A stretch of DNA of 57,356 nt from Alphaproteobacteria bacterium MarineAlpha5_Bin5 (GTDB taxonomy: Bacteria; Pseudomonadota; Alphaproteobacteria; HIMB59; GCA-002718135), in NCBI GenBank assembly GCA_002938205.1, contig PTKZ01000010.1, positions 1-57,356 of the forward strand. The letters are read 5' to 3'. The position numbers were made by a program, and so were the translations under genes. A model generated the notes under the pieces. It worked only from the letters and a program-made list of their open reading frames with translations, ran no database searches and had not been told where the DNA came from. Below are positions 1 to 9,640 of this stretch, one piece after another; position 1 is the first letter of the stretch, and the number at the start of each line of letters is the position of its first letter.

Positions 1-77
1 TGGCTTAAACCACAGGTTTGCTAAACCTGCGAAGGAAGTAATTCCTTCCGAGGGTTCGAATCCCTCTCTCTCCGCCA
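1..77 (+). tRNA. tRNA-Ser (GCT), 5' end cut off
   Basis: The window opens inside a tRNA. The anticodon loop TTTGCTAAA gives anticodon GCT, which reads AGC/AGT serine codons. A long variable arm (GAAGGAAG paired with its complement) is typical of class II tRNA-Ser. The T stem gaggg/ccctc encloses TTCGAAT, and the 3' acceptor strand tctctcc is followed by G and an encoded CCA at 75-77. The 5' acceptor strand and most of the D arm lie outside the window. Confidence 0.93.
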
Positions 78-89
78 TAATTTTTTAGA

Positions 90-962
90 ATGTTTTACGG
101 TAGCATACCAGCAGTTATAACACCATTTCAGGATAATGAAGTTGATTTTTATTCTTACGAAAGAATTCTTAATTATTTAATAAATAATGGGTCTAATGGA
201 ATAGTTCCTTGTGGAACAACAGGGGAATCACCTACATTAAGTCATGATGAACATAAAAAAATAATTGAAGAGACAATTAGAATTGCAGATGGTAGGGTTC
301 CAATAATTGCCGGTACTGGATCTAATAATACTAGTGAGGCGATTGATTATACCACTCATGCAGAAAAAGTAGGAGCCAATGCAGCTCTTGTAGTAACTCC
401 ATATTATAATAAGCCCACTCAAAAAGGTTTATTTAATCATTTTGAAGCAATAGCGAACTCAGCTAATATTCCTATTATTATATATAATATACCAGGTAGA
501 TCTGTTGTAGATATGACTATTGATACTATGATAAATTTATCTAAAATTAAAAACATCATAGGTGTAAAAGATGCCACTAATGATTTGTTTAGACCTTTGT
601 TAACAAAAGCGAAAATGGATAAAAATTTTTGCTATTTATCAGGTGAAGATGGAACAGCCCTTGCTTATTTAGCTCAAGGAGGTGATGGTTGTATTTCTGT
701 TACAGCTAATGTTGCACCTAAACTTTGTTCAGAAATGCAAAAAGCATGGAGAGATAAGGATATAAAAAAAACTCAAATAATTAATTTAAAATTATCAAAA
801 CTCCATCATGCATTATTTATTGAATCAAGCCCAGGTCCAGTAAAGTATGCAGCCTCTCTACTAAATTTATGTAAACCAGATACTAGATTGCCATTAGTTG
901 AAATTGATGAAATTACGAAAAAGATTATAAAGGAATGCTTAATAGAACTTAAATTAATCTAA
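90..962 (+). CDS. dapA: 4-hydroxy-tetrahydrodipicolinate synthase
   Basis: It condenses pyruvate with aspartate semialdehyde in the first committed step of lysine and diaminopimelate synthesis, in the cytoplasm. The 290 residues match the usual family length. The CGTTGES loop (T43, T44), the catalytic Tyr at 132, the substrate-binding Arg at 137 in IYNIPGR, and the Schiff-base Lys at 160 in GVKDAT are all present, so the enzyme looks active. The ATG at 90 lies 12 bases after the tRNA-Ser CCA end. smpB follows after 2 bases, so the two are probably cotranscribed; dapA next to smpB is a common alphaproteobacterial arrangement. Confidence 0.97.
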   Translation: MFYGSIPAVITPFQDNEVDFYSYERILNYLINNGSNGIVPCGTTGESPTLSHDEHKKIIEETIRIADGRVPIIAGTGSNNTSEAIDYTTHAEKVGANAALVVTPYYNKPTQKGLFNHFEAIANSANIPIIIYNIPGRSVVDMTIDTMINLSKIKNIIGVKDATNDLFRPLLTKAKMDKNFCYLSGEDGTALAYLAQGGDGCISVTANVAPKLCSEMQKAWRDKDIKKTQIINLKLSKLHHALFIESSPGPVKYAASLLNLCKPDTRLPLVEIDEITKKIIKECLIELKLI

Positions 963-964
963 TT

Positions 965-1411
965 ATGAAAATCATAGCTGCTAATAAGCGTGCAAATTAT
1001 GATTATTTGATTTCTCTTAAAGTAGAAGCTGGAATTGTTCTAACAGGATCTGAAGTAAAATCTCTTAGGGAAAATACAGGATCTATCAAAGAGTCATATA
1101 TTCAAGAAAAAGAAGGAGAGTTATGGCTTTTAAATTGCTATATTAAAAGGTATGCATCTTCTAGTGACACAGAAAATAATCCTATAAGAGAAAGAAAATT
1201 GCTAATTAACAAAAAAGAGTTTAATAAAGTGCAGGGTGCAGTAAAAAAAGAAGGTTTCTCAATAGTGCCAATATTATTGTATTTTAATGAAAAAGGCTTA
1301 GCAAAACTGACTTTTGGTCTAGGTAAGGGAAAAAAGAAATTTGATAAGAGAGAGTCAGAAAAAACAAAGGTGTGGAATAGAAAAAAATTAAGTTTGTTAA
1401 AAAATAATTAA
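965..1411 (+). CDS. smpB: SsrA-binding protein (trans-translation)
   Basis: SmpB binds tmRNA and delivers it to stalled ribosomes. The 148-residue protein begins with the typical N-terminal segment (ANKRANYDY), followed by the GIVLTGSEVKSLR motif and the EGELWLLNCYI strand. It ends in a lysine- and arginine-rich tail (KKKFDKRE...), which in this family becomes helical in the decoding centre. Length is slightly below the usual 150-160. It starts 2 bases after the dapA stop, which implies cotranscription. No tmRNA gene is seen in the window. Confidence 0.96.
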   Translation: MKIIAANKRANYDYLISLKVEAGIVLTGSEVKSLRENTGSIKESYIQEKEGELWLLNCYIKRYASSSDTENNPIRERKLLINKKEFNKVQGAVKKEGFSIVPILLYFNEKGLAKLTFGLGKGKKKFDKRESEKTKVWNRKKLSLLKNN

Positions 1412-1453
1412 TTTTTATTTACTTTTAACACAAGATAATTATAAGCTCTTCAA

Positions 1454-1897
1454 ATGGCTCGTATTACAGTTGAAGATTGCATAGATAAATTTGAAAGTAG
1501 ATTTGAACTTGTTTTAGTAGCTTCTAATCGTGCTAGAAAGTTGCATTCAGGCGATTCTCCAACAGTAGAAAAAGATAATGATAAAAATACAGTAATTGCG
1601 CTTAGAGAAATTGCTGAAGAAACTATAACAGCTGAAGAAATGAAAAATAGCCTTATAGAAGAATATCAAACTGAATCAGTGGCAGATGAAGATGAAGAAG
1701 AACAAAAATTAGAATATTCTAGTACTGAAGAAGAAAATGGAATTGATGAAGAAATAAACGAAAATGATTCTAAAGAAAATCAACAAGATCATCAACAATC
1801 TCAAGAGATTGAAAACAAATTACCAGAAAGTGTAATTGAAGATAACAGCCAAAATATTGAAGATAGAGATTTAAATTTAGAGAATAATAATTCATAA
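1454..1897 (+). CDS. rpoZ: RNA polymerase omega subunit with long acidic tail
   Basis: Omega helps fold and hold the beta-prime subunit of RNA polymerase. Residues 1-60 are canonical (MARITVEDC, then [12 protein letters not shown] and a VIALREIAE segment). After about residue 65 the protein continues into a low-complexity tail very rich in Glu, Asp, Asn and Gln. The total of 147 residues compares with 91 in E. coli; alphaproteobacterial omegas are often longer, but this tail is long even so. It sits between smpB and the ppGpp synthetase/hydrolase, matching the rpoZ-spoT order of many proteobacteria. The tail's role is unknown. Confidence 0.94.
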   Translation: MARITVEDCIDKFESRFELVLVASNRARKLHSGDSPTVEKDNDKNTVIALREIAEETITAEEMKNSLIEEYQTESVADEDEEEQKLEYSSTEEENGIDEEINENDSKENQQDHQQSQEIENKLPESVIEDNSQNIEDRDLNLENNNS

Positions 1898-1905
1898 AAA
1901 CTACA

Positions 1906-1925
1906 ATACTACATTATCGTAGTGT
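1906..1925 (+). terminator. weak hairpin between rpoZ and the rsh gene
   Basis: ATACTAC (1906-1912) pairs with GTAGTGT (1919-1925) around a 6-base loop, giving seven pairs including one G-U, followed by AATATTTT. It ends about 11 bases before the next ATG. It could be a weak terminator or attenuator, or could modulate ribosome loading on the downstream gene. The low stem stability makes any role uncertain. Confidence 0.3.
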
Positions 1926-1936
1926 AATATTTTAAA

Positions 1937-4060
1937 ATGATTATTGAGAAGATCCAAGAACTTGAAAAGTTGACAGTATATTTAAAAGATTCAGAAAAAA
2001 AATTAATAGCTAAAGCTCTTGATTACAGTAAAAAAGCTCATCAGGATCAAATTAGGCAATCAGGAGATCCTTTTATAACTCATCCTGTAGAAGTAGCAAA
2101 AATTTTAACATCAATTAAGCTTGATGGGGCGTCCATTGCAGCAGGTTTACTACATGACACTATTGAAGATACTAAATCAACAATTAACGAAATAGAAAAT
2201 ATATTTGGAGATCAAATATCAGAATTAGTACAAGGATTAACAAAAATAAGTAAATTTTCTTTAAAAGCAAATCAACAAAAACTTGGAGAAAATTATCGAA
2301 AGTTGCTTTTAGCCGCTACAGAAGATTTAAGAGTGATTTTAATCAAGTTAGCTGATAGACTTCATAACATGCGAACACTTGAATTTGTAGATACAGACAG
2401 AAAAAAAATTAACACATCTATGGAAACTCTGGAAGTTTATGCTCCTTTAGCTCAGAGGCTTGGTATGAAAGAATGGCAAGATGAACTAGAAGATTTAGCA
2501 TTTATGACAATCAATCCAGAAGCCAGAAACTCTATTACAGAAAGATTATACTACTTTAAATCTGAAGATGAAAATATAATTGATGAAATTAGATATGAGT
2601 TAAAAAAAATTTTTTTAGATGAAGACTTAAATTGTAAAATTGATGGAAGAATGAAATCACCATACTCCATTTGGAATAAAATTAAGAAAAAAAATATATC
2701 TTTTGAACAATTATCCGATATTATGGCATTTAGAATTATTACTAATTCTACTAGAGAATGCTATAGATGCTTAGGGATCATTCATAGAAGATTTCCATAT
2801 ATTCAAGGTAGATTTAAAGATTTTATATCAGCACCTAAATCAAATGGATATCGGGCTTTACATACTTCTGTTATGGGTCCTAAAAATAAAAAAATTGAAA
2901 TTCAATTTCGTTCAAATGTCATGGAACAAATAGCTGGTTTTGGTGTAGCTGCACATTGGAAATATAAAGATCCAAAAAAAATAAGAGAAAAAGATACAAA
3001 AGAATATCAATGGATGCATGATTTAGTTGATTTAATGAATACATCTTCATCTCAAGATGAATTAATTGAAAATTCCAAAATTCAAGTTTTTCAAAATGAT
3101 ATATATGTTTTTACACCAAAAGGAGATGTTATTGAACTACCAAAAAATGCAACTCCAATTGATTTTGCCTACTCAATTCACAGCCAGGTTGGAGATAAAT
3201 GTGTTGCTGCTAAAATAAATGAAAAGTTGCAACCACTAAAGACAATATTAAGAAACGGAGATCAAATAGAAATAATTACTTCAGAAGAATCTCAACCTTC
3301 TCCTTTATGGGAAAGATTTGCAGTAACATCTAAGGTAAAATCTCAAATAAGAAGATTTTTTAGATCTAAAAAAAGAGATGAGTATGTTCATTTTGGTAAA
3401 GAAATTCTTACTTCTTTTTTTCAAAAAGAGAATTATGATTTGAATACTTCAACAGTAGAAAAAATTAATCATGAATACAAACTAAAAGATATAGACGATC
3501 TTTATGAATTAATAGGTTCAGGAAACTTAACAGCAATTTCCGTTATTAAAAAAATATATCCTGAATTTAATTACAAACCACCAAAAAAAATAGGAGAATC
3601 AAAAGAAAAATCAATTAAACTTAAAGGATTAACAGCAGGAATGTCTTATCATTTAGCAGGATGTTGTTCGCCTATTAAAGGAGATAATATAGTAGGCATA
3701 GTTACTGCAGGTATAGGAGTTGCGGTACATACTGTTGATTGTGAAACACTAAACTCATACTCAGATAATCCAGAAAGATGGCTAAATATCTCTTGGGACC
3801 AGTCAAATACGTTAAATACATCATCAAATGCAAGAATTAGTGTTGTTCTTAAGAATCAACCTGGAAGTTTAGGTAAAGTTACAACAATTATAGCAAAAAA
3901 TAATGGCAATATTTCAAATATCAATTTCTCAATAAGAAAAGTTGATTTTTATGAAATTATAATAGATATTGAAGTAAGAGACGCAAACCATCTTAAAAAT
4001 ATTATTGCTGCATTGCGACTGGTATCTGAAGTTTCTTCTCTCGAAAGAATAAAAGGTTAA
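1937..4060 (+). CDS. spoT: bifunctional (p)ppGpp synthetase/hydrolase (Rsh/SpoT type)
   Basis: It makes and degrades the alarmone (p)ppGpp that controls growth during starvation. Over 707 residues it shows an HD hydrolase domain (H49; HDTIED at 73-78; LADRLHN around 138-144) and a synthetase domain with RFKD at 292-295 followed by NGYRALHT. A TGS domain starts near residue 385 (VFTPKGDVIELP), and a C-terminal ACT domain spans about 635-705. The intact HDxxED motif argues for active hydrolase. The RFKD form is the one found in bifunctional Rsh/SpoT rather than RelA. As no second copy is visible, this may be the only long Rsh enzyme. acpS follows after 2 bases. Confidence 0.95.
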   Translation: MIIEKIQELEKLTVYLKDSEKKLIAKALDYSKKAHQDQIRQSGDPFITHPVEVAKILTSIKLDGASIAAGLLHDTIEDTKSTINEIENIFGDQISELVQGLTKISKFSLKANQQKLGENYRKLLLAATEDLRVILIKLADRLHNMRTLEFVDTDRKKINTSMETLEVYAPLAQRLGMKEWQDELEDLAFMTINPEARNSITERLYYFKSEDENIIDEIRYELKKIFLDEDLNCKIDGRMKSPYSIWNKIKKKNISFEQLSDIMAFRIITNSTRECYRCLGIIHRRFPYIQGRFKDFISAPKSNGYRALHTSVMGPKNKKIEIQFRSNVMEQIAGFGVAAHWKYKDPKKIREKDTKEYQWMHDLVDLMNTSSSQDELIENSKIQVFQNDIYVFTPKGDVIELPKNATPIDFAYSIHSQVGDKCVAAKINEKLQPLKTILRNGDQIEIITSEESQPSPLWERFAVTSKVKSQIRRFFRSKKRDEYVHFGKEILTSFFQKENYDLNTSTVEKINHEYKLKDIDDLYELIGSGNLTAISVIKKIYPEFNYKPPKKIGESKEKSIKLKGLTAGMSYHLAGCCSPIKGDNIVGIVTAGIGVAVHTVDCETLNSYSDNPERWLNISWDQSNTLNTSSNARISVVLKNQPGSLGKVTTIIAKNNGNISNINFSIRKVDFYEIIIDIEVRDANHLKNIIAALRLVSEVSSLERIKG

Positions 4061-4062
4061 AA

Positions 4063-4464
4063 ATGATTTTGCATATTGGAACTGATATAGTTGATATTCG
4101 TAGAATAAAAAAAGTTATTAATAAATATGGCAATAAATTTAAGATACGATGTTTTCATGAAGGTGAAATTTTAAGATCTGAAAGTAAAATAAAATCAGAT
4201 GAATCTTATGCTAAAAGATATGCTGCTAAAGAAGCTTGTGCTAAGGCATTAGGAACAGGACTAGCAAAAGGGGTTTTTTGGAAAGATATCGAGATAAGAA
4301 ATGATAAATTAGGCAAACCTAATATTTTACTTCATAATAAAGCATTAGAGTTTATAAAAAAAATGGGAAAAAATATTGAACCAAAAATTGAGTTATCTTT
4401 AAGTGATGAAAAGAATTATGCAGTTGCAAACGTAATTATTTATTCTAATGAAATCAAAAAGTAG
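4063..4464 (+). CDS. acpS: holo-[acyl-carrier-protein] synthase
   Basis: AcpS moves the phosphopantetheine group of CoA onto acyl carrier protein. The 133-residue protein has the N-terminal GTDIVDIRRI motif with the Mg-binding Asp at 8, and the RYAAKEACAKALGTG motif with Glu 57. Both are needed for metal and CoA binding. It starts 2 bases after the rsh stop, and its last 17 bases overlap the start of lepB, so translation of the two is probably coupled. The acpS-lepB-rnc-era-recO series is a well-known proteobacterial operon layout. Confidence 0.95.
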   Translation: MILHIGTDIVDIRRIKKVINKYGNKFKIRCFHEGEILRSESKIKSDESYAKRYAAKEACAKALGTGLAKGVFWKDIEIRNDKLGKPNILLHNKALEFIKKMGKNIEPKIELSLSDEKNYAVANVIIYSNEIKK

Positions 4465-5176
4465 TTTTTTTAGTAATATTAAATCAATTTCTTTAGCTAT
4501 TTTTATAGCATTAATTATCCGTTCTTTTGTGGCAGAGCCATTTAATATTCCTTCTGGATCTATGAAGCCAAATTTATTAGTTGGAGATTTTATTTTTGTA
4601 TCTAAATGGTCCTATGGTTACTCAAAACATTCACTACCTTTTTCTATTCCTATAATACCAAATAAATTTTTTTCTAAAGGACCAAAACGAGGTGATGTTG
4701 TGATTTTTAAGACTCCAGAAGATAATAGAACAGACTATATTAAAAGAGTCATAGGTATTCCTGGCGACAAAATTAAAATTATAGACGGAATGATTATGAT
4801 AAATAATCAATTAATATTAAGAAAGAAAATGGATGATTTTATTGATAATGACAATAATGTTTCACTTAAAAGAGTTAGAAAATACAAAGAGTTTTTTATG
4901 AATTATGAGATTGAAATTTTAGACATAATGGACAATGGTATAGTAGATAACACTGAGGTTTTTATAGTGCCAGAAGATCATTTTTTTGTAATGGGTGATA
5001 ATAGAGATAATTCTCAAGATAGCAGATTTGTAAATATTGTTGGATTTATTCCATATGAAAATCTCATTGGCAAAGCAAGATTTATATTTTTTTCTTTAGA
5101 AAATTCGAGATTTTTAGAAATTTGGAAATGGCCTAAAGCAATAAGGAAAAATAGAATTTTTAAAATAATCGAATGA
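4448..5176 (+). CDS. lepB: signal peptidase I
   Basis: This membrane-bound serine protease removes signal peptides from exported proteins. An N-terminal membrane segment (about residues 10-28) is followed by PSGSMKP with the nucleophile Ser 38. The general base Lys 99 is in YIKRVIG, and the box E motif GDNRDNSQDSR is present near the C-terminal third. At 242 residues it is of normal length for alphaproteobacteria. It overlaps acpS by 17 bases and rnc by 4 (ATGA), consistent with a tightly coupled operon. Confidence 0.96.
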   Translation: MKSKSSFFSNIKSISLAIFIALIIRSFVAEPFNIPSGSMKPNLLVGDFIFVSKWSYGYSKHSLPFSIPIIPNKFFSKGPKRGDVVIFKTPEDNRTDYIKRVIGIPGDKIKIIDGMIMINNQLILRKKMDDFIDNDNNVSLKRVRKYKEFFMNYEIEILDIMDNGIVDNTEVFIVPEDHFFVMGDNRDNSQDSRFVNIVGFIPYENLIGKARFIFFSLENSRFLEIWKWPKAIRKNRIFKIIE

Positions 5177-5886
5177 TTTCAAAAAAAAATATAAACCTTT
5201 TTGAAAAAAAAATTGGTTATGTATTTAAAAATAAAAATTTGCTAATTGATTCTCTTACCCACCCAAGTTTTCTATTAGATAAAAAAAACGATTCTAAATT
5301 AAGTAGATATGATTTTGAAAGATTAGAGTTTTTGGGAGATAGAGTTTTGGGATTAGCAATTGCTTCTTTAATATATAAAAAATTTAATAAAAAAAATGAA
5401 GGAGATCTGTCAAAAAAACTTTCTTATTTAGTGCAAAAGAATTTTTTACATAAGATAGCCATGGAGTTGTCTATTGATAAAATTCTAATTTTCACTTTTA
5501 AAAAGAAAAATGATAAAATGAATGTTTCAATCTTAGCAGATGCAGTAGAGTCTATAATAGGTGCAATTTATTTAGATGGTGGTTTTTCCAATTCTGCAAA
5601 ATTTATTAAAAAAATATGGGGACCTTACTTAGATATTAAAGAATCAAATTTGCAGGATCCAAAAACCCATTTACAAGAAATTTCTCAAAAAAAATATAAA
5701 AAACTTCCTGATTATAGTCTTCTCAAAAAAGAAGGTCCATCACATTCACCTATTTTTACCGTTTCCTTAAAAGCTCTTAAATTAAAAAAAATAAAAGCTA
5801 CAGGTACTTCAATTAGAGAAGCTGAAAAAAATGCAGCAATTACAGCTATAAAATTGTTTAATGAAAAAAAAATTATTAAGACTTAG
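5173..5886 (+). CDS. rnc: ribonuclease III
   Basis: RNase III cuts double-stranded RNA, including rRNA precursors. The signature ERLEFLGDRVL lies at residues 49-59 and the second acidic pair in LADAVESIIGA (D123, E126), so the catalytic metal site is complete. A double-stranded RNA-binding domain occupies about 160-232 (DPKTHLQEISQ ... ATGTSIREAEKNAA). Length is 237, as expected. It overlaps lepB by 4 bases and era by 26. Confidence 0.96.
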   Translation: MISKKNINLFEKKIGYVFKNKNLLIDSLTHPSFLLDKKNDSKLSRYDFERLEFLGDRVLGLAIASLIYKKFNKKNEGDLSKKLSYLVQKNFLHKIAMELSIDKILIFTFKKKNDKMNVSILADAVESIIGAIYLDGGFSNSAKFIKKIWGPYLDIKESNLQDPKTHLQEISQKKYKKLPDYSLLKKEGPSHSPIFTVSLKALKLKKIKATGTSIREAEKNAAITAIKLFNEKKIIKT

Positions 5887-6712
5887 TCTAGTAGGCAGAA
5901 CTAATGCAGGCAAGTCTACTTTATTAAATAATCTTATTGGAGAAATTGTATCTATTCAAAATAAGAAGATCAATACAACTCAAGAATTTATTATCGGAGT
6001 AAAAAATTATAATAATTATCAATATATATTTTATGATACCCCTGGTTTAAATTTATTAAAATCTAAAGATAAAAATAATAAATTTTTAAAACAAAGTTTA
6101 TGGAATGCTATTGATGATTCAGAAATAATAATATTTGTCATTGATTCAAAAAATATTAGAATATCATATTTAAAAAATGAGCTATTAAATTTAAAAAAAT
6201 TAAATAAAAAAATTTTAATACTTTTTAATAAAGTAGATTTGATTTCAAAAAAAATACTCCTTCCAATTATTAAAAAAATTGACATTGATTTAAAGTTAGA
6301 TGTTTATTTCACCATTTCTGCTAAATTTAAATATGGATTTGAAGATTTTCTTAATTATTTAAAAAAATATGCAAAAGAATCAAAATGGGCTTTTAATCAA
6401 AATCAAATATCAAATAAGGATGATATTTTTATTACAAATGAATGTACAAGAAATTCTATGTTAACTTTTTTACATAAAGAAATTCCTTACAATATAAAAA
6501 TAAAAAACATATATTTTAATTATTTAAAAAATGGTGATTTAAAAATCAAACAAAATATAATTATAAAAGAAAAAAGATATAAAAAAATAATATTAGGTAA
6601 AAGGGGTGAAAAGATTAAAAAAATTAGAGAATTTAGTCAAAAACAAATTAATAAAATTTTTGATTTAAAGGTTCATTTATATTTAGAAATAATAAATGAT
6701 AATGGAAAATAA
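5861..6712 (+). CDS. era: GTPase Era (ribosome assembly)
   Basis: Era binds the 3' end of 16S rRNA and helps mature the 30S subunit. The G domain has Walker A GRTNAGKST at 12-20, DTPGL at 59-63 and NKVD at 123-126. A KH RNA-binding domain at the C-terminus carries ILGKRGEKIKKI. The 283-residue length is slightly short but complete. Its start lies within the end of rnc (26-base overlap); starting here places the P-loop at the normal distance from the N-terminus. The sequence is very rich in Lys, Ile and Asn, as expected from the AT bias. Confidence 0.95.
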   Translation: MKKKLLRLSLVGRTNAGKSTLLNNLIGEIVSIQNKKINTTQEFIIGVKNYNNYQYIFYDTPGLNLLKSKDKNNKFLKQSLWNAIDDSEIIIFVIDSKNIRISYLKNELLNLKKLNKKILILFNKVDLISKKILLPIIKKIDIDLKLDVYFTISAKFKYGFEDFLNYLKKYAKESKWAFNQNQISNKDDIFITNECTRNSMLTFLHKEIPYNIKIKNIYFNYLKNGDLKIKQNIIIKEKRYKKIILGKRGEKIKKIREFSQKQINKIFDLKVHLYLEIINDNGK

Positions 6713-7418
6713 ATTTAAAGGCATTCTTCTTTATCGTAAAATTTCAAAAGAAAATAATTTGTTTATTAAATTTTTATCTGAAAATGATGAAATTATTACT
6801 GGAATTGTTTTTGGAGGTTTATCCTCAAAGAATAAAAATTTATATCAATTAGGTAATTTTTTTCAATTTAATCTTTCAAGTAAAAAATTAAATTTTCCTT
6901 ACAGTATTAAAGGTGAATTGGATCAACCTTATCTATCTTCAGTTATTAATGATAAATATAAACTTAATTGTATAATGGCAATAGTTGCTGTTTTGAACCT
7001 ATCTATAATTGAAGGTCAAAAAATTAAAGGTATTTTTAGCACCACTGAAAAAATGATAAGTTTGTTAATTTTAAAAAAAAATTGGTTAATTGATTTTATT
7101 AAATATTTATACAATTTATTAAAAATTATTGGTTATGATACAGATTATGAAAATAATTCAAAAAATCCATTTTTTGATATTGTTTCACTTAAATTTAGTA
7201 GTTTAAAAGACAATAAATCATTATTATTTCCTCATAAATTATTTAATGACAAAATATCAGTAAATTATGAGTCTGTTAAATTAGCTTTTATAATTTTTGA
7301 AGAAATTTTTCAAAATAATCATTTAATTAATATGAATCTTAAATTACCTATCAGTTTCATTAAGTTTAGAGATTTAATTTTAACATTTCTTAAAAATAAA
7401 AATGACAAAACTAATTAA
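6696..7418 (+). CDS. recO: DNA repair protein RecO
   Basis: RecO works with RecR to load RecA on SSB-coated single-stranded DNA. The 240-residue protein has the RecO N-terminal OB-fold pattern (GILLYRKISKENNLFIKFLSE...ITGIVFGG), then an alpha-helical C-terminal region. It lacks the zinc-binding cysteines that many RecO proteins carry, which is common in AT-rich alphaproteobacteria. Position directly after era supports the call. The start is either the ATG at 6696 or the one at 6702; both overlap the era end. It overlaps parC by 17 bases. Confidence 0.85.
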   Translation: MIMENKFKGILLYRKISKENNLFIKFLSENDEIITGIVFGGLSSKNKNLYQLGNFFQFNLSSKKLNFPYSIKGELDQPYLSSVINDKYKLNCIMAIVAVLNLSIIEGQKIKGIFSTTEKMISLLILKKNWLIDFIKYLYNLLKIIGYDTDYENNSKNPFFDIVSLKFSSLKDNKSLLFPHKLFNDKISVNYESVKLAFIIFEEIFQNNHLINMNLKLPISFIKFRDLILTFLKNKNDKTN

Positions 7419-9600
7419 TAGTAAAATTGATAAAATTCTTAGTGAAAAATATTTATCTTATGCAGTTTCAACAATAGTTTCCCGTTCATTACCTGATGTT
7501 AGAGATGGCTTAAAGCCTGTGCACCGAAGAATTATTTACTCTATGTATCAATTGAATTTATTTAATAATTCTTCTTTTAAAAAATCAGCAAGAATTGTAG
7601 GTGATGTAATGGGTAAGTTTCATCCACATGGAGATCAAGCAATTTATCAAAGTCTTGTAAGGTTAGCTCAAGATTTTTCTACTAGGGTAACTTTAATTGA
7701 GGGACAAGGTAACTTTGGGAATGTAGACGGTGATAATGCAGCTGCAATGAGATATACTGAAGCTAGACTTGAAAAAATAGCAAATTATTTTTTTGATGGC
7801 ATTGAAGAAGACTCAGTAATTTTTAAAGAAAATTATGATGGTCAAAATCTTGAACCTGAAGTACTACCAACTAAGCTCCCTAATTTGCTTTTAAATGGTT
7901 CTTCAGGGATAGCTGTTGGTATGGCAACAAATATCCCTCCTCACAATCTTAAAGAATTAAATGATTGTTTAATTACATTATTAAAAAAACCAGATTTTAC
8001 AAATACACGACTAATTAATATTCTTACAGGACCTGATTTACCAACTGGAGGGGAAATAATTTTAACTACTGATGATAAAAAAAATATTTATACAAAAGGA
8101 ATAGGTTCATTTATCATTAATTCAAAGTGGCATTCTGAAAAATTAAAAAATGGAATGTATCAAATAATTATATCAGAAATACCTTATCAAGTTAACAAAA
8201 CTAAGATTATTGAACAATTAGCAAATTTAATTAATATTAAAAAAATACCTTTAGACGATGTAATAGATGAATCAGATCATAATATTAGGATAGTATTAAG
8301 ACCAAAAAATAGAAATATTGATTCATTTAAGTTAATGAATTTATGTTTTAAACTTACTGAACTATCAATCAAATTTTCATGTAATTTTAATGTATTAGAA
8401 GATGGAATTATTCCAAAACAATTGGGATTAAAGGAAATATTAGAGCAATTTATCAAATATAGAAAATTAACAATAAGAAGAAAATCTAAATTTAATATAA
8501 ATAAAATTAAGTTAAGGTTAGAAATTTTAGAAGGTTTTTTAATTGTTTATAAATTCCTAGATAAAATTATTAAAATAATTAGAAAACATGATGATCCAAA
8601 AAAAGAAATGATTAAAAAATTTAAACTTAATTTAAATCAAGCAGAAGCAATAATGTCTATGAGATTGGGTTCATTAAAAAAACTTGATGAGCAGAATACA
8701 ATACTTGAAATTAAAAATCTAAAACAAGAATTAAATTTTCTCAATAAATTAATTAAAAATAGCAAGATCTTAGATAATTATATTATTAAAGAAATAGAGG
8801 AAATTAATAATTCGATACCAGACAATATAAAGCTTAGAAGAACAAAAGTATTATCAAAATCAAACCTTAATACTGAAGTTAAAATTGACGAATTTGATGA
8901 AATTGAAAAACTCACAATAATTATTAATAAAGATTCAACTATAAAACGTTTAAAGGATTATCTAGATATAGATCAAATAAGAAAAGATGATAATAAAATT
9001 AAATATGCCACACATATTTTATCTAATGAAAAATTATTAATTTTTTTGTCTTCAGGGCGAGTTTTTAGTTTAGATCCAAATATTTTACCTGGAGGTAAGT
9101 CAAATCCCAAATCATTTATTCAATTTATTGAAGCTGGTACAAATGATAAAATTGTTGGAGTTTTAAATGGAAACCAAAATACAAAATGCTTATTTGTAAC
9201 AAAATTTGGTAAAGGTTTTATAGCCCCTACACAGAATATGATAACTAATCAAAGAAAAGGAAAACAAATTTTTAATCTTAAATCTAATGATAATGTAGTT
9301 AGAATTTTAAATTATAATAAAACACATCTAGTTTGTGTAACAAAATTAGGGAAAATGCTAATTTTTGATACTAATATTTTACCAATAATGAATAAAGGTG
9401 TCGGTGTTCAACTTATAAAATTAAAAGAAAATGATAATTTATCAGATGTTAAGCTAATTAACTTATCAGAAGGACTTCAATGGTTAATAGGATCCAAAAA
9501 AAGAAGAATAGAAGATGTAAGTTTTTGGAATGGTAAAAGGGCTCAGGCAGGAAAAAAAATTCCTAAATATTTTAATAAGTCTATGAAATTTGATTCATAA
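7402..9600 (+). CDS. parC: DNA topoisomerase IV subunit A
   Basis: ParC is the DNA-cutting subunit of topoisomerase IV, which decatenates replicated chromosomes. The N-terminal DNA gyrase/topo IV A domain is clear ([38 protein letters not shown]) and the catalytic tyrosine is Tyr 118 in [11 protein letters not shown] coiled-coil arm follows, then a C-terminal region with shortened beta-pinwheel-like repeats. At 732 residues it is closer to ParC than to GyrA (usually over 850), and the C-terminus has no clear GyrA box. Residues 79 and 83, the quinolone contact positions, are both Gln. It starts within recO. Confidence 0.93.
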   Translation: MTKLINSKIDKILSEKYLSYAVSTIVSRSLPDVRDGLKPVHRRIIYSMYQLNLFNNSSFKKSARIVGDVMGKFHPHGDQAIYQSLVRLAQDFSTRVTLIEGQGNFGNVDGDNAAAMRYTEARLEKIANYFFDGIEEDSVIFKENYDGQNLEPEVLPTKLPNLLLNGSSGIAVGMATNIPPHNLKELNDCLITLLKKPDFTNTRLINILTGPDLPTGGEIILTTDDKKNIYTKGIGSFIINSKWHSEKLKNGMYQIIISEIPYQVNKTKIIEQLANLINIKKIPLDDVIDESDHNIRIVLRPKNRNIDSFKLMNLCFKLTELSIKFSCNFNVLEDGIIPKQLGLKEILEQFIKYRKLTIRRKSKFNINKIKLRLEILEGFLIVYKFLDKIIKIIRKHDDPKKEMIKKFKLNLNQAEAIMSMRLGSLKKLDEQNTILEIKNLKQELNFLNKLIKNSKILDNYIIKEIEEINNSIPDNIKLRRTKVLSKSNLNTEVKIDEFDEIEKLTIIINKDSTIKRLKDYLDIDQIRKDDNKIKYATHILSNEKLLIFLSSGRVFSLDPNILPGGKSNPKSFIQFIEAGTNDKIVGVLNGNQNTKCLFVTKFGKGFIAPTQNMITNQRKGKQIFNLKSNDNVVRILNYNKTHLVCVTKLGKMLIFDTNILPIMNKGVGVQLIKLKENDNLSDVKLINLSEGLQWLIGSKKRRIEDVSFWNGKRAQAGKKIPKYFNKSMKFDS

Positions 9601-9640
9601 CTAATAAATTTAATTTTATTAAAATAGGTAGATATATTTT

